Shown here: piece after piece, positions 1 to 8,759 of the stretch
Numbering within the stretch: the first letter of the stretch is position 1
How the letters are laid out: every line of letters starts with the position of its first letter
Source: Pseudomonas sp. StFLB209
Lineage (GTDB): Bacteria; Pseudomonadota; Gammaproteobacteria; Pseudomonadales; Pseudomonadaceae
Length of the DNA: 64,000 bases
Direction: 5' to 3'
Assembly: GCF_000829415.1 (NCBI RefSeq)
Contig: NZ_AP014637.1
Span: 4,605,001 to 4,669,000 of the forward strand
Translations under genes and position numbers: made by a program
The notes under the pieces: generated by a model
Seen by the model: only the letters and a program-made list of their open reading frames with translations
Database searches by the model: none
Told to the model about the DNA's origin: nothing

Positions 1-971
1 ACTGGCGCATCGCCGACCTGATCGCGGCAGAGCATCCGGTATCGCTGTACCTGGTGGTGCCGCCTTCGGACATATCGCGGACGAAGCCGCTCATCCGCCT
101 GATCCTCAACCAGATCGGCCGGCGCCTCACCGAATCGCTCGATGGCTCCGACGGCATCGAGCGCCGCCACAAGCTGCTGCTGATGCTCGATGAGTTCCCG
201 GCGCTGGGGCGCTTGGACTTCTTCGAGACGGCGCTGGCCTTCATGGCGGGCTACGGCATCCGCAGCTTCCTCATCGCGCAGAGCCTGAACCAGATCGACA
301 AAGCCTACGGCCAGAACCATTCGATCCTGGACAACTGCCACGTTCGGGTGACGTTCGCCACGAACGACGAACGTACCGCCAAACGCATTTCCGAAACGCT
401 CGGTACAGCCACCGAACTGCGCGCCCAGCGCAACTACGCGGGCCACCGGCTCGCGCCGTGGCTGGGCCACCTGATGGTGTCGCGCCAGGAAACCGCGCGC
501 CCGCTGCTGACGCCGGGCGAGGTGATGCAGCTTCCACCGGACGAGGCCGTGGTGATGGTGTCCAGCGTGGCGCCGATCAAGGCGAAGAAGCTGCGCTACT
601 ACGCGGACGCCAATTTCAAGCGCCGCGTGCTGCCGCCGCCCGCGCTTGCGGGTGCGCAGTATGCCGACGCGCCGCCGCTGCGCCCTGACGACTGGAGCGG
701 ACTGGCGATTCCGCCAACGCCTGCCGTACCGGCCACGGCATCCGCCGATGGCCTGGGCAGCTTGGCCGCCGACGACGGCGGCCCGCGCCGTCAGCCCGAG
801 CTTTCCGAAGCCGTTGCCTATGCCCCCGAGCTGGCCGCGCCTGCGGCCGACCTCGCTCTGCTCGACGACGACGACGACCTACCGCTTCCCCTTCCTCGCC
901 AGCTTGATCCAGCCATGCAGCGCACGGCCCGGCTGGCATCGCTGAACCCCAACGACGGAATCGAGCTATGA
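1..971 (+). CDS. traG: TraG/VirD4-type coupling protein, 5' end outside window
   Basis: C-terminal part of the conjugative coupling ATPase that brings the relaxosome to the type IV secretion channel at the inner membrane. The open frame runs in from the left edge (first full codon at base 3), so the Walker A region and membrane anchor lie outside. Walker B is visible (LLMLDEFPALG), followed by the conserved helicase-like stretch (FLIAQSLNQI) and a segment ending in ERTAKRISETLG that is typical of IncP TraG. The tail is rich in Pro, Ala and Asp, probably flexible. The stop overlaps the start of the next gene by 4 bases (ATGA), the coupling used through this operon. The order traG, RHH gene, trbB matches Tn4371-like and related ICEs. 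Confidence 0.9.
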   Translation, partial: WRIADLIAAEHPVSLYLVVPPSDISRTKPLIRLILNQIGRRLTESLDGSDGIERRHKLLLMLDEFPALGRLDFFETALAFMAGYGIRSFLIAQSLNQIDKAYGQNHSILDNCHVRVTFATNDERTAKRISETLGTATELRAQRNYAGHRLAPWLGHLMVSRQETARPLLTPGEVMQLPPDEAVVMVSSVAPIKAKKLRYYADANFKRRVLPPPALAGAQYADAPPLRPDDWSGLAIPPTPAVPATASADGLGSLAADDGGPRRQPELSEAVAYAPELAAPAADLALLDDDDDLPLPLPRQLDPAMQRTARLASLNPNDGIEL

Positions 972-1432
972 GCCACTACCGCCTCAACTTGTTCATCCAG
1001 CCGGAGCACGCCAAGCGCCTGGACGAGCTGGCCGCCAAGAAAGGCGTGTCCAAGTCGTCCATCGTCGCCGCTGCCTTGGCGTCCTGGCTGTCGCCGGACG
1101 CAGCAGACCAGCGCGAGGCGGCCATCGCCAAGCGGTTGGATCGCCTATCGCGCCAGGCCGAGCGCCTGGAGCGCGACCAGAACATCCAGATCGAGACGCT
1201 GGCGCTGTTCATTCGCTACTACCTCACGGTCAGCACGCCAATCCCCGAGGCGCACCAAGAGGCTGCCCGCGCACAGGGCAAAGCGCGCTTCGAGCAGTTC
1301 GTAGAACAGTTGGGCCGCCACCTGCTGCGGGGCCGAAGCCTGGTGCGCGACGTGGTGGAGGAACTGCATCCCGACTCGATGCGGATGGAGGACGCGGCGG
1401 CAGCCGCGCAAGCGCAGGAGCGTGCGTCATGA
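968..1432 (+). CDS. CopG-like ribbon-helix-helix protein of the trb operon
   Basis: A 154-residue protein with an N-terminal ribbon-helix-helix look: a short strand (HYRLNLFIQPE), then helix (AKRLDELAAKKG) and the second helix beginning VSKSSIVAAALASWL. A helical, charged middle part (about residues 45-85) may be a coiled coil. RHH proteins are DNA-binding dimers; this one sits between traG and trbB, as in many trb-bearing ICEs, so it may autoregulate the transfer operon or help at the relaxosome. Both ends overlap the neighbouring genes by ATGA. The regulatory target is inferred only. Confidence 0.75.
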   Translation: MSHYRLNLFIQPEHAKRLDELAAKKGVSKSSIVAAALASWLSPDAADQREAAIAKRLDRLSRQAERLERDQNIQIETLALFIRYYLTVSTPIPEAHQEAARAQGKARFEQFVEQLGRHLLRGRSLVRDVVEELHPDSMRMEDAAAAAQAQERAS

Positions 1433-2481
1433 GCGCCGTTCCGCAGTCCATGAGCGCCACGTCGCTCGACCGCCGCATCCAGATGCTGCGCACGGCGATG
1501 GGGCCGCTGATCGCCGCCGCGCTCGAAGACCCGGACGTGGTGGAGGTGATGCTGAATCCCGATCGCACCCTTTGGGTGGATCGGCTTTCCAGCGGGCGCG
1601 CACCGATGGGCGTGGAGCTGTCCGAAGCGGACGGCGAGCGAATCATCCGCCTCGTGGCCGCCCACGTCGGCGCGGAGGTGCATCGCGGCCAACCGCTGCT
1701 GTCGGCAGAGTTGCCCGAGACGGGAGAACGCTTCGAGGGCATCTTGCCGCCGGCTGCACCGGGGCCGGCCTTCGCGCTGCGCAAGCGGGCCATCGGCGTG
1801 ATCCCGCTGGAGCGGTACGTCATCGACCGGATGATGACCAGCGCCCAGGCGGGCTTTCTCGTTCGCGCCGTGCGCGAGCGGCAGAACGTCTTGATCGCCG
1901 GCGCCACCAGCAGCGGCAAGACCACGCTCGCCAATGCCTTGCTCGCGGAAATCGCCGCCACCGGCGACCGCGTGCTGGTGCTCGAAGACACGGTGGAGCT
2001 GCAATGCGCGGCCCGCGACCACGTACCGCTGCGCACGCGCGCAGGCGTGGTGTCCATGACCGAGCTGGTGCGTTCGTCCATGCGCCTGCGCCCGGATCGT
2101 GTCGTCGTCGGCGAGGTGCGCGGCGCCGAGGCGCTGGATCTCATCAAGGTGTGGGGCACAGGCCACCCCGGCGGCATCGCCACGATCCATGCCGGCTCTG
2201 CGCTCGGCGCGCTGCTGCGCCTGGAGCAACTGATTCTCGAAGTGGCGGTGAATCCGCCCCGTGCGCTGATCGCCGAGGCGGTCAACGTGGTGATCCACAT
2301 CGCCGGGCGCGGGCGCAAGCGCCGCATCGAGAGCATCGCCCGCGTCGTCGGCTTCGACGGCGTGGGCTACCAACTGGCGGACGCGATGGACGCGCCGTTT
2401 CCCGAGCTGCCGCCCGTTTCCGATGCCGCACCCGCTGCGGCGACTTTCCCATCCCCTGACTCACTTGGAGAACTGCCATGA
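1429..2481 (+). CDS. trbB: TrbB, VirB11-type hexameric secretion ATPase
   Basis: 350 residues, the usual length of TrbB. Walker A is GATSSGKTT at residues 158-166, followed by the LVLEDTVELQ region, the Walker B part (DRVVVGEVRG) and the His box (GGIATIHAGS). This is the cytoplasmic ATPase that powers pilus assembly and DNA export in the trb type IV secretion system. The start is the ATG overlapping the RHH gene's stop; the stop overlaps trbC by 4 bases. Confidence 0.93.
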   Translation: MSAVPQSMSATSLDRRIQMLRTAMGPLIAAALEDPDVVEVMLNPDRTLWVDRLSSGRAPMGVELSEADGERIIRLVAAHVGAEVHRGQPLLSAELPETGERFEGILPPAAPGPAFALRKRAIGVIPLERYVIDRMMTSAQAGFLVRAVRERQNVLIAGATSSGKTTLANALLAEIAATGDRVLVLEDTVELQCAARDHVPLRTRAGVVSMTELVRSSMRLRPDRVVVGEVRGAEALDLIKVWGTGHPGGIATIHAGSALGALLRLEQLILEVAVNPPRALIAEAVNVVIHIAGRGRKRRIESIARVVGFDGVGYQLADAMDAPFPELPPVSDAAPAAATFPSPDSLGELP

Positions 2482-2870
2482 CGCAGACGACCGTTCCTGC
2501 TTTCCGTGTTTCCGTAAATCCGCCTTCGCACCTGTCCATCCTCGCGCGGCTGCGCTGCCTGGGCCGCCCTGCGGGGCAAGGGCTGCTGCTGGCCGCGCTG
2601 CTGCTGTTCTTGGCCGGAACCGCGCAGGCCGCCGGTTCCTCGATGCCGTGGGAAGGCCCGCTGCAATCCATCCTCGAATCCATCCAGGGGCCGGTGGCGC
2701 GCATCGTCGCGGTCATCATCATCATCGCCACGGGCCTCGCGCTCGCGTTCGGCGACACGTCGGGCGGCTTTCGCAAGCTGATCCAGATCGTGTTCGGCCT
2801 GTCCATCGCGTTCGCGGCTTCGAGCTTCTTCCTGTCCTTCTTCAGCTTCTCCGGCGGGGCTGTCGTATGA
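2478..2870 (+). CDS. trbC: TrbC, prepilin (VirB2-like)
   Basis: 130 residues. A long positively charged leader precedes a first hydrophobic segment (LLLAALLLFLAGTAQA, residues about 36-52) that ends in an Ala-X-Ala type site. A second hydrophobic segment (VARIVAVIIIIATGLALAFG) and a third near the C-terminus follow. This is the two-helix pilin plan of TrbC/VirB2, and the position after trbB agrees. The mature pilin would be about 78 residues; IncP TrbC is further cyclised, which cannot be judged here. Confidence 0.9.
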   Translation: MTQTTVPAFRVSVNPPSHLSILARLRCLGRPAGQGLLLAALLLFLAGTAQAAGSSMPWEGPLQSILESIQGPVARIVAVIIIIATGLALAFGDTSGGFRKLIQIVFGLSIAFAASSFFLSFFSFSGGAVV

Positions 2871-3139
2871 GCGCCCCGGATACATTCGCGGCCGGGTTCG
2901 AGGTGCCTTTGCATCGCTCGCTCACCGAGCCGATCTTGCTGGGAGGCGCACCGCGCACCGTGGCGATTGCCAACGGCACGCTGGCCGCCGCCGTCGGGCT
3001 GGGCCTGCAACTGTGGATTCCTGGCGTGGTGCTATGGATCGTGGGCCATTCGCTGGCGGTGTGGGGTGCGCGCGTCGATCCGCAGTTCATGGCCGTGTTC
3101 GCCCGGCACATCAAGCACCGCCCGCTGCTGGACGTGTGA
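2867..3139 (+). CDS. trbD: TrbD, VirB3-like inner-membrane protein
   Basis: 90 residues starting at the ATG that overlaps the trbC stop. Residues 9-22 carry the VirB3 signature around VPLHRSLTEPILLGG, and a membrane stretch with two hydrophobic halves follows (about 27-62). The end (FMAVFARHIKHRPLLDV) resembles other TrbD proteins. In the secretion system TrbD/VirB3 works with the large ATPase encoded next. Twelve bases separate it from trbE. Confidence 0.88.
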   Translation: MSAPDTFAAGFEVPLHRSLTEPILLGGAPRTVAIANGTLAAAVGLGLQLWIPGVVLWIVGHSLAVWGARVDPQFMAVFARHIKHRPLLDV

Positions 3140-3151
3140 GGGGATGCCGCC

Positions 3152-5605
3152 ATGCTAAACCTCGCCGAATACCGCCAGCGCCCGGCCTTGCTTGCCGACT
3201 GGCTGCCCTGGGCTGGGCTAGTCGCGCCGGGCGTGGTGCTGAACAAGGACGGGTCGTTTCAACGATCGTTCCAGTTCCGCGGCCCCGACTTGGACAGTGC
3301 GACGCAGGGCGAATTGATCGCCACGGCGGCACGGCAGAACAACGCGCTTCGCCGCACCGGCTCTGGCTGGGCCTTCTATATCGACGCCGAGCGGATGCGG
3401 GCATCGCGCTATCCGCAGTCCTCGTTTCCCGAGCCGCTGTCGTGGCTGGTGGACGAGGAACGACGTGCGGCGTTCGAGGAGTCGGACAGCCATTTCGAGA
3501 GCATCTACCACTTCACGCTGCAATACCTGCCGCCGGAGGAGTCGCGCGCCCGAGCCGCCAAGATGCTCTACGAGAACACGCCGACGAATGGCGTGGACTG
3601 GCGCGAGCGGCTGCAATCCTTCGTTGCGGAAACGGATCGGGTCTTTGACCTGCTCGATGGCGTGATGCCGGAAGTCTCCTGGCTGGACGACAGCCAGACG
3701 CTGACCTATCTGCACTCGACCATCTCGACGCGACGCTATCGCGTGGGCGTGCCCGAAGTGCCGTTCCACATCGACGCGCTGCTGACCGACTCGCCGCTGG
3801 TCGGTGGCCTTGCGCCCATGTTGGGCGACCGGCACCTGCGCGTGGTGTCGGTGCGCGGCTTCCCGACCTCGACCTGGCCGGGGATTCTGGACGACCTCAA
3901 CCGCCTTGGATTTGGGTATCGCTGGAGTACACGATTCTTGTGCCTCGACAAATCCGAGGCGGAACAGGAGTTGGGGCGCTTGCGCCGGCAGTGGTTTGCG
4001 AAACGGAAGAACGTCATCGCGCTGCTGCGCGAAACGATCTTCCAGCAAGAAAGCCCGCTGGTCGATACCGACGCCAGCAACAAGGCCGCCGATGCGGACG
4101 CCGCCTTGCAGGAACTGGGCAGCGATCAAGTCGCCTTCGGCTACCTGACGGCGACCGTCACCGTCATGGACGAGGACGCCGCCGTCGCAGACGAGAAGCT
4201 GCGCATGGTGGAGCGCGTCATCCAGGGGCGCGGGTTCGTCACCATCCCCGAAACGCTCAATGCCGTGGATGCCTGGCTGTCCTCGCTCCCCGGCAACGCC
4301 TACGCCAACGTGCGCCAGCCCATCGTCTCGACGCTGAACTTGGCGCACATGATGCCGGTGTCGGCGGTATGGGCTGGGCCGGAGAAGAACGACCACCTCG
4401 ATGGCCCGCCGCTGATCGTCACGCGCACCGACGGCGCCACGCCGTTCCGGCTGGTGACGCACATCGGCGACGTGGGCCACACGCTGGTCGCAGGCCCGAC
4501 CGGCATGGGCAAGTCGGTCTTGCTCGCCACGCTGGCGATGCAGTTCCGCCGTTATCGCGGCTCGCGCATCTTCGCCTTCGACATGGGCCGCTCCATGCGC
4601 GTCACCATCCTCGGCCTGGGCGGTGAGCACTATGACCTCGGCACGGATGGCGAAATCGCCTTCCAGCCACTCGCGCGCATCGACCGTGAGGGCTACCGCA
4701 CCTGGGCCGCCGAATGGATCGAAGGCCGCTTGCTGCACGAAGGCGTGGCGGTCGGCCCCGACGAGAAGGCGGCTATCTGGTCGGCGCTGGGAAGTCTCGC
4801 TGGTGCGCCGGTGGAGCAGCGCACGATGACGGGACTTTCCGTGCTGCTGCAATCGAACACGCTGCGGCAGGCGCTGTCGCCCTATGTGCTCGGTGGCGCC
4901 CACGGCAAGCTGCTGGATGCCGACCACGACCGGCTGGGCATGGCCGACGTGCAGTGCTTCGAGATGGAGGAGCTGATGCACAGCAAGGCCGCCGTCATGG
5001 CCGTGCTGCACTACCTCTTTGCGCGTTTCGATGAACGCTTCGACGGGGCGCCCACGCTGCTGATCCTCGATGAAGCGTGGCTGTTCCTCGATGACCCGGT
5101 GTTTGCCGCGCGCATCCGGCAGTGGCTCAAGACGCTCAGGAAAAAGAACGTCAGCGTCATCTTCGCCACGCAGAGCCTGGCCGACATCAAGGATTCGAGC
5201 ATCGCGCCCGCGATCATCGAAAGCTGCGCAAGCCGCATCTTCTTGCCGAACCCGCAGGCGACTGAGCCGCAGATTCGCACGATCTACGAGGGCTTCGGCC
5301 TCAACAGGCGGCAGATCGAAATCGTCGCCACCGCGCAGCCCAAGCGCGACTACTACTACCAATCCCGCCTCGGCAACCGCCTGTTCGACCTCGACCTGGG
5401 GCCAGCGGCGCTGGCGTTTGCGGGCGCTTCCACGCCGCAAGACCAGCGCGACATAGACCGCGTGCTGCTGGACGCCGGCGTGCCCGGCTTCGCGGGCGCC
5501 TGGCTGCGCCATCGCGGCCTCGATTGGGCGGCCGACCTGCTGCCCTCGTTCCCCGGCTTCGCGCCGGGTTCCCTCGCTGACCAACCCCTGGAGAACCTGC
5601 CATGA
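3152..5605 (+). CDS. trbE: TrbE, VirB4-type secretion ATPase
   Basis: 817 residues, normal for TrbE. The N-terminal half is the VirB4/CagE domain. Walker A GPTGMGKS lies near residue 447 and Walker B (LLILDEAWLF) near 636, followed by the ATQS motif (IFATQSLAD). It is the largest ATPase of the mating-pair apparatus and energises pilus biogenesis and substrate transfer at the inner membrane. The stop overlaps trbJ by 4 bases. Confidence 0.94.
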   Translation: MLNLAEYRQRPALLADWLPWAGLVAPGVVLNKDGSFQRSFQFRGPDLDSATQGELIATAARQNNALRRTGSGWAFYIDAERMRASRYPQSSFPEPLSWLVDEERRAAFEESDSHFESIYHFTLQYLPPEESRARAAKMLYENTPTNGVDWRERLQSFVAETDRVFDLLDGVMPEVSWLDDSQTLTYLHSTISTRRYRVGVPEVPFHIDALLTDSPLVGGLAPMLGDRHLRVVSVRGFPTSTWPGILDDLNRLGFGYRWSTRFLCLDKSEAEQELGRLRRQWFAKRKNVIALLRETIFQQESPLVDTDASNKAADADAALQELGSDQVAFGYLTATVTVMDEDAAVADEKLRMVERVIQGRGFVTIPETLNAVDAWLSSLPGNAYANVRQPIVSTLNLAHMMPVSAVWAGPEKNDHLDGPPLIVTRTDGATPFRLVTHIGDVGHTLVAGPTGMGKSVLLATLAMQFRRYRGSRIFAFDMGRSMRVTILGLGGEHYDLGTDGEIAFQPLARIDREGYRTWAAEWIEGRLLHEGVAVGPDEKAAIWSALGSLAGAPVEQRTMTGLSVLLQSNTLRQALSPYVLGGAHGKLLDADHDRLGMADVQCFEMEELMHSKAAVMAVLHYLFARFDERFDGAPTLLILDEAWLFLDDPVFAARIRQWLKTLRKKNVSVIFATQSLADIKDSSIAPAIIESCASRIFLPNPQATEPQIRTIYEGFGLNRRQIEIVATAQPKRDYYYQSRLGNRLFDLDLGPAALAFAGASTPQDQRDIDRVLLDAGVPGFAGAWLRHRGLDWAADLLPSFPGFAPGSLADQPLENLP

Positions 5606-6327
5606 AAAAGCGCCTTATCGCCGCCGCCATTGCGGCCATGCTTTGCACTGCCACCGCCCATGCGCAATGGGTCGTGGTCGATCCGACGAACCTCGTGCAG
5701 AACACGCTGACCGCGATCCGCACGCTGGAGCAGATCAACAACCAGATCCAGCAGCTTCAGAACGAAGCGCAGATGCTGATGAACCAGGCCCGCAACCTCG
5801 CCAGCCTGCCGTCCAGCGTGGTGAACCAGTTGCGCGCCAATCTGGCGACAACCGAACGGCTGATCGCCCAGGCCAGGGGCTTGGCCTACGACGTGACGAA
5901 TCTGGATCGGGAGCTCGCGCGCCTGTATCCCGAACAGTACGCCGCCACCGTCAGCGGCGACCAGATGTACCGCGACGCGCAGGAGCGTTGGCGGAACACG
6001 CTCAACGGCTTGCAGACCACCATGCAGATGCAGGCGCAGGTGTCGCAGAACCTGGGCGAAGACGAAAGCGTGCTGGCCGACCTCGTGGGCAAGAGCCAGT
6101 CGGCCGAAGGTGCGTTGCAGGCGATGCAGGCCATGAATCAGTTGCTGGCCTTGCAGGCCAAGCAGTCGATCCAGTCGCAGCGGCTCCAGATCACGCAAGA
6201 CCGGGCGGCGTCGCTGGAACTGGCGCGGCAGGCGGCAGCCACGGAGCGCGCCCGCGAGGTGCGGCGGCGCTTCCTGGGCGACGGCACGCCGTACACGCCG
6301 CAGTCCGTGAACTTCTACGGCAACTGA
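5602..6327 (+). CDS. trbJ: TrbJ, VirB5-like pilus-associated protein
   Basis: 241 residues with a clear signal peptide (MKKRLIAAAIAAMLCTATAHA, cleavage after residue 21). The mature protein is almost all helical and Gln/Asn rich, with coiled-coil-like stretches (for example QINNQIQQLQNEAQML). That is the usual look of TrbJ/VirB5, a minor pilus component exported to the periplasm and cell surface. Confidence 0.9.
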   Translation: MKKRLIAAAIAAMLCTATAHAQWVVVDPTNLVQNTLTAIRTLEQINNQIQQLQNEAQMLMNQARNLASLPSSVVNQLRANLATTERLIAQARGLAYDVTNLDRELARLYPEQYAATVSGDQMYRDAQERWRNTLNGLQTTMQMQAQVSQNLGEDESVLADLVGKSQSAEGALQAMQAMNQLLALQAKQSIQSQRLQITQDRAASLELARQAAATERAREVRRRFLGDGTPYTPQSVNFYGN

Positions 6328-6339
6328 CGGGAGGCCGCC

Positions 6340-6660
6340 ATGCGATGCGTCCTCGTCCTGTGTGTCGCGCTGCTGGCCGCTTGCGGCGAGCAGCCGGCCG
6401 ACCACCTTGCCGATGCCTTGGCCGCCGATCCCGTGCGGCTGAAGGCATTGCGCGCGCAATGCGCGGCCGACCGGCAGGCCACGGGCGAGGACGCTTGCCG
6501 TGCCGCCGCCGAAGCCTTCCGGCGGCGCTTCTTCTCCGGCCAGGCCGGGCCGGATGAATACCAGACGCTGGCCGACCTGCCGCCGATCCCGCCGAGCTTC
6601 GAGGAACCGGCCGATGGCATGGCGCCGGCCGTTCCCGCCGAACCGGAGGACACGCCATGA
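6340..6660 (+). CDS. trbK: TrbK-like entry-exclusion lipoprotein
   Basis: 106 residues with a lipoprotein signal: a hydrophobic leader ending in a lipobox (LLAAC, Cys at residue 15). Only two further cysteines and a Pro-rich tail are seen. The slot between trbJ and trbL is that of TrbK, which blocks entry of a second copy of the same element. Sequence similarity in this family is low, so the call rests on position, length and the lipobox. It overlaps trbL by 4 bases. Confidence 0.75.
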   Translation: MRCVLVLCVALLAACGEQPADHLADALAADPVRLKALRAQCAADRQATGEDACRAAAEAFRRRFFSGQAGPDEYQTLADLPPIPPSFEEPADGMAPAVPAEPEDTP

Positions 6661-8042
6661 ATGACGTGACCATCATCGACCAATTCCTCAACACCTTTGC
6701 CGCTTATATCGACTCGGGTTTCGGGCTGCTGCGGGGCGAAGTGGCGTTCCTCACGGCCACGCTGATCGTCATCGACATGACGATCGCCGGCCTGTATTGG
6801 GCCATGAGCCATGCCACCGGCCAGGGCGAGGACGTGATCGCCAAGCTGCTGCGCAAGGTGCTCTACGTCGGCGCCTTCGCCTACATCATCAATAACTTCA
6901 ACTGGCTGGCCAGCATCGTGTTCCGCTCGTTTGCGGGATTGGGCATCACCGCCACCGGCTCGGCCATCACGATGGAGAACTTCTTGCAGCCTGGCCGGTT
7001 GGCGAAAACCGGCATCGACGCCGGGGCGCCGATTCTGGAGCAGATCGGCGAGATGGCGGGCTTTCCCGAAGTGTTCGTGAACCTCGACCCCATCGTGGTG
7101 ATGTTCCTCGCGTGGCTGGTCGTGGTCTTGTGCTTCTTCGTGCTGGCGATCCAACTGTTCATCACGCTGATCGAGTTCAAGCTGACCACGCTCGCCGGAT
7201 TCGTGCTGGTGCCATTCGCGCTCTGGAACAAGACCGCGTTCCTCGCCGAAAAGGTCTTGGGCAACGTGGTGGCCTCCGGCGTCAAGGTTCTGGTGCTGGC
7301 CGTGATCGTCGGTATCGGCTCGGGCTTGTTCGCTCAGTTCCAAGTCCATCCCGCCGAGCCGTCCATCGACCACGCGCTGGTCATCATGCTGGCCTCGCTC
7401 ACCTTGCTGGCGCTCGGGATCTTCGGCCCCGGCATCGCCACGGGCCTCGTCTCCGGTGCGCCGCAGCTCGGCGCTGGCGCAATGGCCGGTGCTGCTGTCG
7501 GCGCTGCCGGCACGGCCGTCGCCATCGGCGCCGCCGCGACGGGCGTGGGTGGCGCCGTGGCTGCTGGTGCGCGCATGGCCCCGGCTGCCGCCAAGCTGGC
7601 CGGTAGCGGTGCGCGCGCCGCCACGTCGGCGGCCAGCAGTGCGAAGTCGGCGTTCCAGGCCGGTTCCGCCGCCGCTGGCGGCGGCGCGAAGGGCGCGATG
7701 GCGGGCCTGGGCAACGTCGCCAAGACCGGCGCGCAGGCAGCCGGGCGAGGCGCTGCATCCCGCGCTTCCGCTGCCGGGCAACGCATGGCCGCTCCCTTCC
7801 GCGCTGGCTGGAATGGCGCTGCTGCCGATGGCGGCGCGGGCGCGGCATCCGGTCAGGGTGCCGCAGGCGAGGCCGCATCCGGCGCCGCTACGGCGCAGAC
7901 ACAGGAACAGCCCGCTTGGGCCAAGCGCCTGCATCGCCGCCAGCAACTCACCCACGCCGCGACCACCACCGCCCACGCACTGCGCGGTGGCGATGGCGGC
8001 GGCTCCGGCCAGGGGCCGAGCCTGCGCGATTCCGATTCATAA
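6657..8042 (+). CDS. trbL: TrbL, VirB6-like polytopic membrane protein
   Basis: 461 residues. The first ~260 carry several membrane segments (for example VAFLTATLIVIDMTIAGLYW and VVVLCFFVLAIQLFITLIEF) and the LTTLAGFVLVPFALW core motif of TrbL/VirB6. The last ~190 residues are extremely Ala/Gly rich and low in complexity, as in other TrbL proteins. It forms the inner-membrane part of the transfer channel. Confidence 0.92.
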   Translation: MNDVTIIDQFLNTFAAYIDSGFGLLRGEVAFLTATLIVIDMTIAGLYWAMSHATGQGEDVIAKLLRKVLYVGAFAYIINNFNWLASIVFRSFAGLGITATGSAITMENFLQPGRLAKTGIDAGAPILEQIGEMAGFPEVFVNLDPIVVMFLAWLVVVLCFFVLAIQLFITLIEFKLTTLAGFVLVPFALWNKTAFLAEKVLGNVVASGVKVLVLAVIVGIGSGLFAQFQVHPAEPSIDHALVIMLASLTLLALGIFGPGIATGLVSGAPQLGAGAMAGAAVGAAGTAVAIGAAATGVGGAVAAGARMAPAAAKLAGSGARAATSAASSAKSAFQAGSAAAGGGAKGAMAGLGNVAKTGAQAAGRGAASRASAAGQRMAAPFRAGWNGAAADGGAGAASGQGAAGEAASGAATAQTQEQPAWAKRLHRRQQLTHAATTTAHALRGGDGGGSGQGPSLRDSDS

Positions 8043-8054
8043 GGAGAACTGACC

Positions 8055-8759
8055 ATGCGATTCAAGAAACCGCAGGTGCGCTACGCCGACACGCCGCAGC
8101 CTGCCACGCCGTACCAAGCTGCCGGCCAGGTGTGGGACGAGCGCATCGGCTCGCCGCGCGTGCAGGCGAAGAACTGGCGCCTGATGGCCTTCGGCTGCCT
8201 GACGCTTGCGCTGCTGATGGCCGGCGGCCTGGTGTGGCGCTCGGCGCAATCCATCGTGACGCCCTACGTCGTGGAGGTGGACAACGCGGGCCAGGTACGC
8301 GCCGTGGGCGAAGCCGCCACGCCATACCGGCCCAACGATGCGCAGACCGCGCACCACATCGCGCGCTTCGTGACGCTGGTGCGCTCGCTGTCTATCGACC
8401 CCATCGTCGTCCGCCAGAACTGGCTGGACGCCTACGACTACACGACCGACAAGGGCGCGGCCGTGCTCAACGACTACGCACGGGTCAACGACCCGTTCGC
8501 GCGCATCGGCAAGGAGTCGGTGACGGTGCAGATCACCAGCGTCGTGCGCGCCAGCGACACGTCTTTCAACGTGCGCTGGACGGAACGCCGCTACGTCAAC
8601 GGCGCCGCGGCGGGCTTGGAGCGGTGGACGGCCGTGGTGTCCATCGTGCTCCAGCCGCCGCGCACCGAAGAACGCCTGCGCAAGAACCCCCTGGGCATCT
8701 ACGTCAACGGCCTGTCGTGGAGCCGCGAACTGGATTCTTCCGAAGGAGCCAAGCCATGA
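8055..8759 (+). CDS. trbF: TrbF, VirB8-like channel protein
   Basis: 234 residues. A short cytoplasmic N-terminus precedes one membrane helix (LMAFGCLTLALLMAGGLVW, about residues 39-57) and a periplasmic VirB8-like domain with WLDAYDYTTDKGAAVLNDY and NVRWTERRY. It nucleates assembly of the secretion channel. A ribosome site (aaggagaa) lies 8 bases before the ATG. It overlaps trbG by 4 bases. Confidence 0.92.
   Translation: MRFKKPQVRYADTPQPATPYQAAGQVWDERIGSPRVQAKNWRLMAFGCLTLALLMAGGLVWRSAQSIVTPYVVEVDNAGQVRAVGEAATPYRPNDAQTAHHIARFVTLVRSLSIDPIVVRQNWLDAYDYTTDKGAAVLNDYARVNDPFARIGKESVTVQITSVVRASDTSFNVRWTERRYVNGAAAGLERWTAVVSIVLQPPRTEERLRKNPLGIYVNGLSWSRELDSSEGAKP

Noticed and set aside
1219..2373. Minus-strand open frames of 368-384 residues over trbB
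   Set aside because: GC-rich antisense frames with no domain; trbB is unambiguous.
7916..8755. Long 5' extension of trbG over trbF
   Set aside because: The real start at 8756 overlaps the trbF stop and begins with a lipoprotein signal. The extension is the out-of-frame reading of trbF.
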